DNA of 38,116 nucleotides, from NCBI GenBank assembly GCA_000697665.1, contig KL197736.1, forward strand, positions 277,356-315,471. The letters are read 5' to 3'. This document shows positions 1 to 10,700 of this stretch, in pieces (positions within the stretch are counted from its first letter, which is position 1; every line of letters begins with the position of its first letter). A model generated the notes under the pieces. That model had not been told where the DNA came from. It searched no databases and saw nothing but the letters and a program-made list of their open reading frames with translations. This DNA is from Jaapia argillacea MUCL 33604. Lineage: Eukaryota > Basidiomycota > Agaricomycetes > Jaapiales > Jaapiaceae. Position numbers and translations under genes: made by a program.

Positions 1-75
1 CTAATATTAAGCATCACACTTCCAACTAACACTAAACATTGCACTCCCAACTAAGATTAAGCATTGCGTTACCCC
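1..75. repeat. 25-bp imperfect tandem repeat, three units, cut by window edge
   Basis: Three consecutive 25-bp units begin at 1, 26 and 51. Each starts CTAA, has a TTAAGCAT or CTAAACAT core and ends in a C-rich stretch. Differences between units are mostly transitions. The array probably continues to the left of the window. It lies just downstream of a tRNA-like stretch when read on the minus strand, so it may be the tail of a SINE-like element. Confidence 0.75.
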
Positions 76-157
76 CCCGTGGTCGCCATGGGTCCTGACA
101 CTCGTTGATGACAAGACAATGATGGTTTCATATGGACTTGTGGCTGAGATTTTCACT

Positions 158-222
158 GCTCTCAGCGAGATTTGAACCCTCGACAAGGGGCACAAAACAG
201 TTAGTGTGTTAGCCACGTCAGC
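158..222 (-). other. tRNA-like sequence, possible SINE head
   Basis: On the minus strand, positions 179-167 read GGGTTCAAATCTC, a very good match to the Pol III B box (GGTTCRANTCC). A loose A-box-like TGGCTAACAC lies about 35 nt upstream. The outer heptamers GCTGACG and TGAGAGC pair at five of seven positions. The span of 65 nt is too short for a tRNA and the T stem is imperfect, so this is not called as a functional tRNA. A tRNA-derived SINE head or a decayed tRNA is more likely. The downstream tandem repeat at 1-75 would then be its tail. Confidence 0.35.
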
Positions 223-254
223 CATATTGGCTATAATATGCTAAGTGATGGCTG

Positions 255-753
255 CTATATGAGGACAGGCTGCCGCCTAACACCCTGCTGCCTCTGGGAG
301 TAGACTTTCCATCTTCCTTGCACCTTTCTGATCCATTTTCTGGTGTTTCCTAGTGCATCCAGTTCTACAACCGTCTCTTTCTGTGCTTTTTGCGGAGGAA
401 TCAATTCGCCGTAAAAGGCAATAGGTCCGGTGGACGGTTTGTGTGAACTTCCCACAGCGTCCTTTGGGAACTGTTACCGCACCGTTACATCCATATTCAG
501 ATGCATACGATCGAATCTCTATCTACTTCAACACATCCCATAAATCAAAAATTTGAGAACCATGGGATTGTAGAGTATATAATTCTGCAGGTTTCCATGG
601 TTCCAGTTTTTCGAAAAAGCGGAAAGTGAGGAAGCCTTTAGCTTGTAACGCTTTCGTCACGGATACCGGATGAGTATGGATGCGGTCTATCTTACCATCC
701 ACCAACAGCGGGAACCATGACTGGCCCTGGCGACGCAAAGGTGGACACGGCAT
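255..753 (-). CDS. doubtful small two-exon hypothetical protein
   Basis: Two minus-strand reading frames can be joined. Exon 1 is 753-535 (start of 'MPCPPLRRQG') and exon 2 is 470-255 (ending 'RRQPVLI'). A 64-nt intron, 534-471, has a weak GTGTTG donor and an AACAG acceptor. The product would be about 144 residues, basic and soluble, with no signal peptide or membrane segment. I recognise no family. The sequence sits beside repeat-like DNA, so it could equally be a relic or chance. It has no visible partner gene and the start codon is not secure. Confidence 0.2.
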
Positions 754-1604
754 TGATGATCTGTGTGATTGTGCGAGGCAAGTTATGTGCGAGGGAGAAC
801 GATGATGACAGTAGCGAGGTAGGTACAGAAGGATCTAGCAGAATAGACGCAGGGATGCCAAGCTAGGATCCTACAAAGGAATCATCGTTGCGGGTGGAGA
901 ACGATTGGGGCAGGAATTCTCCGGATCAAGCAGATTTGGCGGTTAGGGGCAAGAACACTACCAAGGTAGCGCCATTTCCATGCTCATTCATTTATCCACT
1001 ATGTACACCCTAGGCCTGCCCTAGCAAGAGCGAGCGAGAACGCGACAGCGACGTCTGTAAGGAGCCTGCCAGTGGCGCTCTAGCTCTTTCTAATCGTCCT
1101 CTCTGCGTGGTTCGCGCCAGACGAGGAATAGGCAAATATGGCCCAGGCGGCAGCTCAACTAGCTCGCCGGTGGGCCTACCATACATTGTACTTGTCGCGT
1201 GTATCAAAGCGCTACCCCCGTTGCTCTACTAAGTCTCTCGTCGATCGCTGACAACGATGACGACGCGGATGGCCACTTTGTCTCTGTCTCTCGGCTTTTT
1301 CTTTTGGTTTCAGGTGCATTTCCCTGGGCCCTTTTTCCTATCTCGTCGTATGCTGACCTTTACGTTCCCTCTCCATTTCATCCAGTTATACCGTTGTCTA
1401 CCAACGACATCCTCTCATCCTCTCTGCTTCCTACCCTTTCGCTACAACAAATCCAAAGGTTCGCAACCAGTAAGTTTCTTTAAACTTTGGAGTCTCTTCT
1501 CGTTGCTGACCGTTCGTACTCTAGTGTCGGATGGAACCCCCTTCAAAGTCGATGAGGTCTTCCTCGAATCCTGCATCGATGTCTCATCTTCACTCTCTCC
1601 TACC
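754..1604 (+). other. intergenic DNA and leader of the protease-like gene, with probable 5' UTR intron
   Basis: No convincing coding sequence is seen at 754-1200. A pyrimidine-rich stretch at about 1270-1450 precedes a well-formed intron at 1470-1524: GTAAGT donor, a GCTGAC branch-like site and a CTCTAG acceptor. It probably belongs to the 5' UTR of the protease-like gene. Several out-of-frame ATGs lie between this intron and the ATG at 1605, so the translation start is less certain than usual. Confidence 0.5.
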
Positions 1605-3376
1605 ATGGCCCTCGTCGCTTCCCCCACTGCCTACAAATTCGCCGGTCTCCGCCTCGATGACGACGAGGAGTCCGTCTCTGACGCGGATCGCCTCTCCGCC
1701 TTCTACCCTAACGCCGGCTACGACTTCTACGGCACCCGCAGCGGCGCTCTGTGCGTCTATAAGACCGGACTGGCCTGGCCCGTACGCACTGGTCCCGAAT
1801 CCCAGAGGATCATCCGAGAGGCTCGTGGAGTTCATGGCCATCCTATGCAACCTACTTGGCCTGAGCTTGGGAGGAGGGTTTGTGACATGCTCGACGGCAA
1901 GAACGTTCTTTGGGCGTCGATGGACTGCCTTGCTTTCGCAGAGGCTGGGCAGAAAAGGTTCAGCCCACTCCTAATTTGGATCGGAGTCGAACCCAAGTCT
2001 CTCTCCTATGAGCTCGCCAACACCGTCGCCGATGCCATCACCTACTTCATAAATGTGGCTGGCTTCAGTGGCTTCGAGATCGGCTTCCGCGAATCCGTCG
2101 TCAGCCACTCCCGTGGTCCCAAGATGCTTTCATTCGACCCCCTCAATGACTCGGTCCCCGAGTTCCGCGAGCCTTTCGCTCCCACGTTAGGCATCTTCAT
2201 TGCGCCCCTCAAGACTCCTCATTACGAAGGTACCGGCGCTCTGTATCTCCGCGAGGGCGGTGGTAGCAAACGCCGCTTCCTCCTCACCTGCGCCCACGTT
2301 GCTCGACCTCCTCCCGTCCATCCCAACACGGGCCTAGCTCGCAAGAAAACTACCCTGCCCCGCGAGCACGTTATCGTCCTCGGCTCCTCGGCTTACACCA
2401 ACGCCCTCAAGCGCATGATGGGTGCCATCGCTGACCAGCACCGCTCCATTAAGGACTGGGAGGCCGTACTTGTAGGTTAGGCGAGCCTACGGAGGGAGAG
2501 TCTGAGAAAGTCACCGACCGGCGCAAGGAGCACTTGGACCTGGTGAAGAAGGCGAAGGCAAAGATCGTCGAGATTGACACGTTCCATAACGAGATCCTGA
2601 AGCTATGGACGATCCCGGAGCAGCGCGTGATTGGCGAGGTCGTCCACGTCGAGCCCATCGCCGTCAACGTCGCACCCCACGGGCTAACCCGCGATTGGGC
2701 CCTCATCGAGCTCTACGATGACCAGTTCGATTGGTCTACGTTTAAGGGCAATAAGGTTTATATTGGTATGTTTTCCCTCTTGGCCGGTATCGTATCGTCT
2801 CGCAGTTTTGGCTGACCCTAATATTCCTTCCCCCCTACAGGTGGCAACCTCTCGTCGTTGGACTATGGAAAGATTATGTTCCCCCATCCGGAGGATCAGG
2901 CCAACTACGAGTACCCGGAAGACGGTCTTCTCCAGGCGTTTGGCGTCATCCAACCCGAAGAGATTCGCAACCCCAAGCAGCTCGATGCCAACGGGGAAGA
3001 GTGTCTTCTCGTCGTCAAGCACGGTCTGACGACGGGCACTACCATCGGTCGGGTTACGGGAATGGAGTCTTTCACTCGCAACTTCAACGAGTACGGTACC
3101 AAGGAGACGTCGATGGAAATAGCTGTCCTCCCCTACGGCAATATAAACGGTCCTTTCTCTGGCCCTGGCGACTCGGGCTCGATTGTCCTCGACAGGAAAG
3201 GCCGCATCCTCGGGATGCTGAACGGAGGTGCCGGCTCTTCTGACAAGATCGACATCACCTATCTCACGCCGTACTCGTACATCGAGAAGGACATCAAGAA
3301 GTACTTCCCCGAGTCCTTCCTCTACGAGGTCGTCGATAGAGTTAGGGGAATAACCCTCAAGTTATTAACTACCTAG
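1605..3376 (+). CDS. trypsin-fold serine protease-like protein, frame-disrupted and hAT-interrupted at its 3' end
   Basis: This encodes a trypsin-like serine peptidase of a type common in basidiomycetes. Coding blocks are 1605-2765 and 2841-3376, with a 75-nt GTATGT...CTACAG intron. The catalytic triad is visible: His about 231 in 'LTCAHV', Asp about 362 in 'RDWALIEL' and Ser about 497 in 'GDSGS'. There is no signal peptide, so it is probably intracellular. The start at 1605 has a good TACCATGG context. Two lesions are seen. First, the reading frame breaks at 2473-2482 where TAGGT is followed by TAGGC; removing 5 nt restores a continuous protein. A 56- or 59-nt intron starting GTAGGT at 2472 is a less likely alternative. 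Second, a hAT element inserted at 3337 replaces the native C terminus (VVE-stop, reconstructed at 4204-4215) with 13 element-derived residues after 'VVD'. The product would be about 563 residues. It may be a pseudogene or allele in decay. Confidence 0.75.
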
Positions 3377-4203
3377 TTATTGACATGGTTTTAAACATGT
3401 ATATAACCTGTTATTTACTCGAGGTCCGGGGATGGGTGGTTAATAACTCCAATAGGACTGACTTGTCTGGGAGGTGAGGGCCAGACCATTGTTTGTTGTA
3501 CGACACACGTTGACCGACCTCACGCAATTTGAAACCCTTCGTGGTCTTCTATCCTCGACACTTTCAGAAAATACGTAGCTCAACAGTCCCTTGCGACCAC
3601 GTCAACTCGTGAGCACCCTCACGTCAATGGTGTAAGTTCGGTCCTTCTATTTGAGGGAGCGTAAGGTACGGGTTACATGCTCGAAGAAGTATCCAACCGT
3701 CAAGTTTCATGATATCTTGACAACCGTCTTGGGCAATCGCAAGTCTGCGTTGTCCTCCGGAGGATATGAGACTCCGGCCTCGGAGAGTGCAAGCGACACG
3801 AATCCAGCAGGTGAATGAGAGCGAGAGTGGGAAGGTGAGAACGATGATCAGCATCACGAGGATTCGCCTCATATACGAGATTTGGTCTTGCTGGAGTCAT
3901 CTTCGCATCCAATCGTTAACCATTCTTGATCTTTTGTCCGACACGCCGCTCACCAGTACTGCCTCTTTGGTCTCTTGACCTCTTGGGTAGTCAATAACGT
4001 TTCTGCTCCCAAACGTGCTCCCGCTGAGGCTGATTGGACCATGTAGAGTACATGTAGAGTTGATTTGCTTGTACACACAAAAGATTGTTGCCTTCATATT
4101 TGGTTAATAACTAGTTAAATACCTGGTTATAACCAGGTCCTCGATGCCACCTCCGGTTAATAACATGTGACTAACCCAGGGGAGAGTTATTCCCCTAACT
4201 CTA
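3337..4203. mobile_element. non-autonomous hAT element (MITE-like), 867 bp with 8-bp TSD
   Basis: The left end (3337) reads TAGAGTTAGGGGAATAAC and the right end (4203, reverse complement) reads the same 18 bases. Including one mismatch, the terminal inverted repeat is about 22 bp. The flanking 8-bp direct repeat GTCGTCGA occurs at 3329-3336 and 4204-4211. The 8-bp duplication and a terminus fitting YARNG (TAGAG) are the hallmarks of hAT transposons. Subterminal regions hold many copies of GTTATTAAC/GTTAATAAC in both orientations, as is usual for hAT transposase binding regions. No transposase coding sequence is seen inside, so it would need a transposase from elsewhere. Confidence 0.88.
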
Positions 4204-4215
4204 GTCGTCGAGTAG

Positions 4216-5118
4216 ATGGTCGAGTAGGTTGTCGAGATTCACACCGCCCAACAGACATTTTTTTTTCCCTTCTCTTCTTTCGTCTCGCCTCCTTCACCTC
4301 GGAGGAGATGAGGGGTGCTAGGGGTGTGAGGTTGTATGTGCAGGGTGTTACGGATGTTGGGGATGTGTTGAGATGGGAGCATTGTGCCTTTGTGGATGTA
4401 TCTATGGACTGAGGTGTTTGTAAGAATACATGACTGATTTCTTGGTACTTACTTTTGAGCTACATGTCATTCAAGTTGCATCCGCGACAAAGTCCAGCAA
4501 CTCGGCCAGAAGCGGACAGCAGCCGGCGTACAGCCACCGGAAGCTGCCGAGACCTCCTCATGGTCTTGGCATTGAGAGGACGAACATTGCGGGGGACGAC
4601 TTGCGACGACTTTTTGCACGTCTTGCTCAGAACTTCCATCATCTCGAGGATCGTATCGCACCGAACATCTCCTGAATTTCCTGCCAATTTTCCCTACAAA
4701 AAAATCTATTTTCCTCAGCTACAGCTCCTGTCAACAAATTACCAGCAGTTCGAGCACCCTCCATTCCCCAGACGCCTTTTTTGTTGCGGTTTCTATGATG
4801 GAGAATGGTCGTTGCAGGCATCTGGAGGAGCAAGGAGGAAACGGGAGGAGTTGTGGGGGGCTGATATTTGGATGAACCAAATAGGTGTAAACAACGCGCC
4901 ACAAAGCTAAACTCCTCTTGTCATTGCACGGTCAACATCTCGTCGTCGTTTATCTCGGTTCCGAACACCCTTTGCTCGTCGTTCTTGCCGTTCTCAAACC
5001 CTTGCTTGCTCATCATCACACACCTCTGCTGACACAAACACTGGAGAAGAACAAGTGGACACGCCGCCAGAGTTGTTGAAGTTGTGTCACCACAGCTTCC
5101 CTTTGGTGAAATATTTCC
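4216..5118 (+). other. intergenic region and leader before the AAA ATPase gene
   Basis: The former 3' flank of the protease-like gene is followed by about 900 bp without a supported gene. Short open frames at 4430-4910 overlap each other in several frames and look like chance. Pyrimidine-rich patches near 4260-4290 and 4685-4720 could be promoter elements of the gene starting at 5119. I see no clear TATA box. Confidence 0.4.
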
Positions 5119-8100
5119 ATGCAAGGACCTGATGAAACACAACCGCCAAGACCTACGAACCTCTGGGACCTTATGAACCCTGTCAACCCTGTCTATCCTC
5201 AGCAGTTTCAATTCCCATCCACCAACAACAACGATATTGTTCCCCAGTCGTCAGCGTCTCCTCATCGCGTCGTACTCAAGCTACCTCCTATGCCTCCTAC
5301 TCTTCGTCGGTCAACTCGAAACGGCGGAGCGTCTGACCAAAACCAAAGCCCGCATTCGGGATCGGAGTATAAGGAGAGTGAAGGGGATTTGGATCCAGAT
5401 GATAGTCGTCTTGAGGTTGATCTGCCCGAGGAGGAGGAAAAACCGAAACCTGTATTCGCGATTTCATCGAGAGGGAGGAAGATACAAAAGAAGTCTTATC
5501 ATGAGTCTGCGTCCGAAGATGATCCCATGGCCGGCGTGGTCGACGATGATGGCTCTGACCCTATCGACGCGCTGAATGGGAATGGGGTGGAGGAGCGTGT
5601 CGATGGGGAAGTGGATGCAGAGGGAGAGGATGATGAAGAAACGCATGGACGATACAGTCTCCGTCGACGAAAACCTCCCCCTACTGCGAGACTTGGTGGA
5701 TTCATTGTTAGTGATGATGAAGGTGGGGCTGCGGTGGGGAGGTATGAGACTAGGAGTAGGAGTCGGAAACCCGTTGCCTCCACCTCTTCCAATCGACCAA
5801 ACACGCGTGGCGCAGGATCTGCGTCGGGATCGCGAGCTCGCCCTCCGGCTCGGCTAACGCGTACACGCTCAGGCAAGAGGATTCGTCGTGCGGGCGGTGT
5901 CAATGCCGACGACGAAGACGATGGTTACGTCGATGTTGCATCAGACCACTCCCATTCAGGAGTCGACTCTCTAGACGAAGCGCCTCACACTACTCCCGAA
6001 CCCTCACCCCTTCCCGATGTCGAACCCCCTGACGCAGATGGCGAACATGAGAGTGAGAAGGAGGTTGAGGGTAAAGGGTATGCGTTGAGACAGAGACAGC
6101 GGATTAATTATGCGATTCCGCCGCCTTTGGAAGAGGTTGGGCCTCCACCTGCGAATCCGAATGGGAACGGGAAGGGTAGGAACGGAGGAGGGGGAGGAGG
6201 GAGGAGGAATGGGTTTGGAGGGAGGGGTGGAGGCAGGAGTAAGGGACCTGGGTGGAGTGCTAGTGGGGCGGAGTTGAGTAGGTGGATGGGAATGGGTGGG
6301 GATGATTCTGTTCGTACATTCTATCCATTCTTTACTACCTCCATCCTCACCTTCTTCGATCTCTCCCCATCTGTCGGTGAAATCTGGATGGATGATATAG
6401 GACTCTGATTATGCGACGCGTACACCACGCAAACCGTTTGGAGGTATAGCTGGTGTGGGTGGTATTGGTGGTGGTGCGTTGGCTGGAGGAGCTGGGGCTA
6501 GTGGTGGTGGGTTGTTCCCGAGTGATTTGGCTGCTGCTGCTGGAACACCGTCGAATTTTGGCAAGGTCGGGGATGCGGGTACGTACCTTTCGTGCCATTC
6601 ATCACCCCTTTTGACCTTCGAGCTAACGTCCCCTGTTGGGGAATGGTAGCGCTTGCGGATGCAGACCCTTTGGGAGTGAATCCGAATGTGACATTTGATG
6701 AAGTTGGAGGGTTAGATGATCGTGAGTACTTTTTGATTCGAGGGATATATGGAAGACGCTGATTTGGCTGAACTTGTAGATATCAATGCGCTGAAGGAGA
6801 TGACTGTCCTTCCACTTTTGTACCCTGAAGTCTTTCAACGCTTTAACGTCACGCCTCCTCGTGGAGTCTTGTTCCATGGTCCACCAGGAACGGGTAAGAC
6901 TTTGTTGGCTCGTGCTCTCGCTGCTAGCTGTCGGTCCAATGGCAAAGGAATCTGTAGGTGGTCGCTCGTTCACTATCGTCTCATATTCAACTCATTCGTC
7001 GTAAAGCATTTTTCATGCGCAAGGGTGCCGATTGTCTTTCCAAATGGGTTGGCGAAGCTGAACGCCAGCTCCGTCTCCTCTTCGAAGAAGCTCGCAACTC
7101 TCAACCCTCCATCATCTTTTTCGATGAAATCGATGGTCTTGCTCCCGTCCGTTCGTCCAAGCAAGATCAAATCCATGCTTCGATCGTTTCCACTCTCCTT
7201 GCGTTGATGGATGGTATGGATAATAGAGGACAGGTGGTTGTGATTGGTGCTACGAATAGACCTGATGCTATTGATCCTGCTTTGAGGAGACCGGGGAGGT
7301 TTGATAGGGAGTTTTATTTCCCATTGCCTAGTTTGGAAGCTAGAGAGAAGATCTTGGGGATTATGACTAGGAAATGGGAGCATTGGGATGGGGAGAGGGG
7401 GGTTGAGAATGTTAAGGGGTTGGCGAAGCTTACTAAGGGCTATGGAGGAGCTGATTTGAGAGTGAGTCGGTTTTGGTTTGTTGGAGGTTTTATTTGGTGG
7501 CTGATGGATGGTTTTTGATGTAGGCGTTGTGCACTGAGGCGGCGTTGAATGCTGTCCAGAGGAGGTATCCGCAAATCTACAAGTCGAGTGACCGGTTGTT
7601 GTTGAAACCGGAGACGATCAATGTCGAGTTACGAGATTTCATGATCTCTGTCAAGAGTGCGTTGTTGTTTTTCGTTTGAACCAGCTGATAGCCATCGTCT
7701 ATCACGTGTTGTTTACGAGGTTAGGGTCATGTGCTGATATTCTCGATTTTTGCCTTCTTGCAGAAACTGTCCCTGCATCGGCTCGTTCAGTGTCATCAGC
7801 AGCTTCGCCATTACCCACACAGCTGGTCCCTCTGCTCGAGGACGCTTTGGAAAACGTTAAGAAGGCGATTGAGCGAGTTATCCCTGTCAGCAAGAATCGC
7901 ACTGCTTTAGAAGAAGCTGAGTGGGAGGATGAAGGTGGGGACGGTGCTCTTGAACGGGAGATCATGCTTCAATGTCAGTTTGAGTTATTAGGATCGGTAT
8001 TGCAGATGAACTGACCACACGCATGACAGCTATGGAATCGCTTCGCGTTTATCGGCCACGGATTGTGGTACATGGCCCCCAGAGTATGGGACAAGCGTAT

Positions 8101-10253
8101 ATTGCCGCAGCCGCTTTGCATCATCTTGAAGGATATCATGTTCAGAGTCTAGATCTTGGCAACCTCATGTCCGATTCTGCTAGAGTGAGTTTTTGACTTT
8201 GATTTTCGTCAGAACGCGAGACGTTTGAACTCATGGAATCTTTAGACTGTGGACGCTGCTATTGTGCAACTCTTCGTAGAGGCGAAACGCCACCATCCTT
8301 CTGTGATATACATCCCTTCGTTAAGTGGATGGTGTGCAGCGGTACCGGAGGCCTCCAGGTCCACTGTTCGTTCTATGCTCGACAGCTTGGCCCCGACGGA
8401 TCCTGTGCTACTTCTTGCCGTTGTTGACGGTCCGTTTTCGTCTCTCCCACGAGATGTTCGGACATGGTTTGGTGTTACGCGAGAGAACCGAGTTGAACTC
8501 ACACGCCCGACCTCCGTCCAACGAGAGGCCTTCTTTGAGGGTCTTCTCAAGGATATTCGACGCCCTCCGAATCAATTTCCGGATGGCATCAAGCGGAAGA
8601 AGCGAGTTTTGGAGATATTGCCCATCGCTCCACCAATCCAACCTCGGCAGCCCACACAGGCGGAGCTTGCTCTCCAGGAGGAGAACGACCAGCGGGTTAT
8701 CGCACTTCTCAAGTATCGTCTAGGACCAATCTTGAATGAGCTGAAGCGGAAATTTAAGCGCTTCACCAAGCGAGCTAGAGTGAGTTGATCGCATGTTTTC
8801 GACTACTGACACACTCATGTATGTGTTATCTTCGTAGGAAGAATATGATTTTGATCAACCAATGTTTGTCAATGGCCATCAACCCCAAACAGTGGAAACC
8901 GTCACGACAACAACGGAAGTTGTGACTGAAGACGGTGTCACTCAGGTGATCAATCAGCAAACTCAGGAGGTCGTCCAGGAGCAGCAAGTCAACGGTGACG
9001 TTGTGCAACCTGCCATGTTGCAAGCTGAGCTGCAGCTCTTCGATATGGACCTAGAACGGATGAATGTTGATCTCTACAAGGGCAAATACCTCACTCCTCG
9101 AGACTTCCTGGACGATATCGGCAAGATCGTACACAACGCTCACGTTCGTGCCGATGAGGACCAGGATCGACTTTTCAAGGCCCAAGCCATGTACACCGCC
9201 ACTGAAGTCAGCATGCATGAGTTTGATCCCCAGCTTCGACTCGAATGTGAGCGTATGGCTGTCCGGGAACGGAAGCGGCGGGAAGAGGATCGTCAGGCAA
9301 GGAAAGAACACAGGGCGCAGGATAACGGTGGTCAGAACGCCCACCCCGCTCCTCCTCGCCGAAGTGGTAGGAATACTGGACAACAACCCGAGTTGGGCAT
9401 CACGGACGTGTCGGTCTTAGAACGCAAGTTGAAGCGACAGAGGTCGAATGAAGCCGCTCCTGATTCTCATGGATCAGGGGAAGAGGCGGAAGCCGGTCCC
9501 CGCTTGCCTAAACGTTCTCGTACTATCCTTAGCGACGACGAGGGGGGTGACGACGAATTGGACATTGTGGGTCCGACTTCTTCTCAACCTCGACAGCCTA
9601 GTGGTGTTCGATTCGAACTGGATGGTCAGCCTATGCCACCACTTTCGTCGTTCATCAATGGGAACCTTGCACCGTCAAGTCCGAGGACTCCCGTTTCGCC
9701 ATCTCATCGCACCGGTTTCACCACACCTCCTTCACCTCATCCTCATCACCACCACCACCCCAATGGGTTCGACCCATCCCTCTTGAATCCGACCCCTTCG
9801 ATTCTACCTAATGGCAGACATTCACCTTCTCCGGAAGGTATATCGACCCCAGTTGCCAGTACTTCCCATCAGACCCTCGCTTCGATTCAAGAAGAGTCTG
9901 AGGTGCCACCTATCCCTCAAGAGCCCGTCCCAGTACCTGTTTCCAATGATGCTGGTATGAATGATCGTGCCTCGTCTCCCTTCGCGATGGAGATCGATCG
10001 ACCACCCTCTCCCCTACCCGATTTTGTTCTGGACGAGGATCTCGTATCCAGTCTACGGACAGACCTTAACGAAAGGACCTCTTCCCTTACCGTCGAGCAT
10101 CTAGAACAGCTTCGAGCGACATGTCTGGGTACAGTCTGGAGACATCGCACAGAATGGGATCGGAATGAACTCGTTCGGGATCTCAAGGAGGTTGTTGCAG
10201 AGTTTGTCGATCAGGTCACTGAGGATAACATGGACTCTGGTGCTTCTCCTTGA
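5119..10253 (+). CDS. yta7: Yta7/ATAD2/Abo1-type AAA ATPase with bromodomain-like C-terminal region
   Basis: This is a nuclear chromatin factor; the family handles histone H3-H4 and nucleosome density. Ten exons: 5119-6309, 6401-6578, 6650-6721, 6780-6953, 7007-7461, 7524-7656, 7764-7973, 8030-8184, 8246-8779, 8838-10253. They give about 1505 residues. The N-terminal 400 residues are acidic with RS/RG/GGRGG-rich patches. AAA1 is canonical: 'VTFDEVGGL', Walker A GPPGTGKT, the '[18 protein letters not shown]' pore region, Walker B IIFFDEID, then [24 protein letters not shown]2 is degenerate ('[10 protein letters not shown]', no Walker B acids), as in the family. The last exon holds a bromodomain-like helical stretch ('[10 protein letters not shown]...[19 protein letters not shown]'), weak in its first half, then an acidic and Pro/Ser-rich tail. 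All junctions keep the frame. The 3' end faces the seven-TM gene. Confidence 0.95.
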
Positions 10254-10700
10254 CACCCGCCCCCTGTTCATAGCTCGGATGTATCACCGGCGTGTTTTGA
10301 GACCAGCCCATCTCAAAACTATGTCTAAATAATATCGCATTGTATTCGTTCTGCTGTAATCTTTATGTTGTTTCTATTTAACTATTTGCGTGCAATGAGG
10401 AACTTGAGAAAGGGATCCACTAGATGAGACAACATACTTTATCGATACAAGCACAGACAGATAGAAGAGATCAAGAAATGAGTCGAGGAATACAAACTCG
10501 AGGATATAACAGACAGAAATACATTCCCGAAACACGACACCCTTAACTGGGTCTGTACCGTGGGTATCGAAGCACGACACGGCGCGACGAGGTGGTGGAC
10601 GAACAGCTCGGAGCTGAGCCATGTGTCGTCATGATGAGCATCAAAAGTAGCATACGACTGCGAGACCTTGACAGCGAACAGATCGGTGGACTTGGCTACT
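10254..10700. other. convergent 3' intergenic region
   Basis: About 450 bp separate the stop of the AAA ATPase gene from the stop of the seven-TM gene on the opposite strand. The sequence is AT-richer than its flanks and should hold both 3' UTRs. An AATAAT-like motif at 10327-10332 could serve 3'-end formation of the AAA gene. No gene is supported here. Confidence 0.45.

Noticed and set aside
1257-1604. In-frame upstream extension of the protease-like protein
   Set aside because: It runs through a pyrimidine-rich leader and a well-formed intron (1470-1524), and its composition is not protein-like; the ATG at 1605 has a better context.
2466-2480. 15-nt GT...AG 'intron' at the frame break of the protease-like gene
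   Set aside because: Too short to be spliced, and it does not restore the downstream frame.
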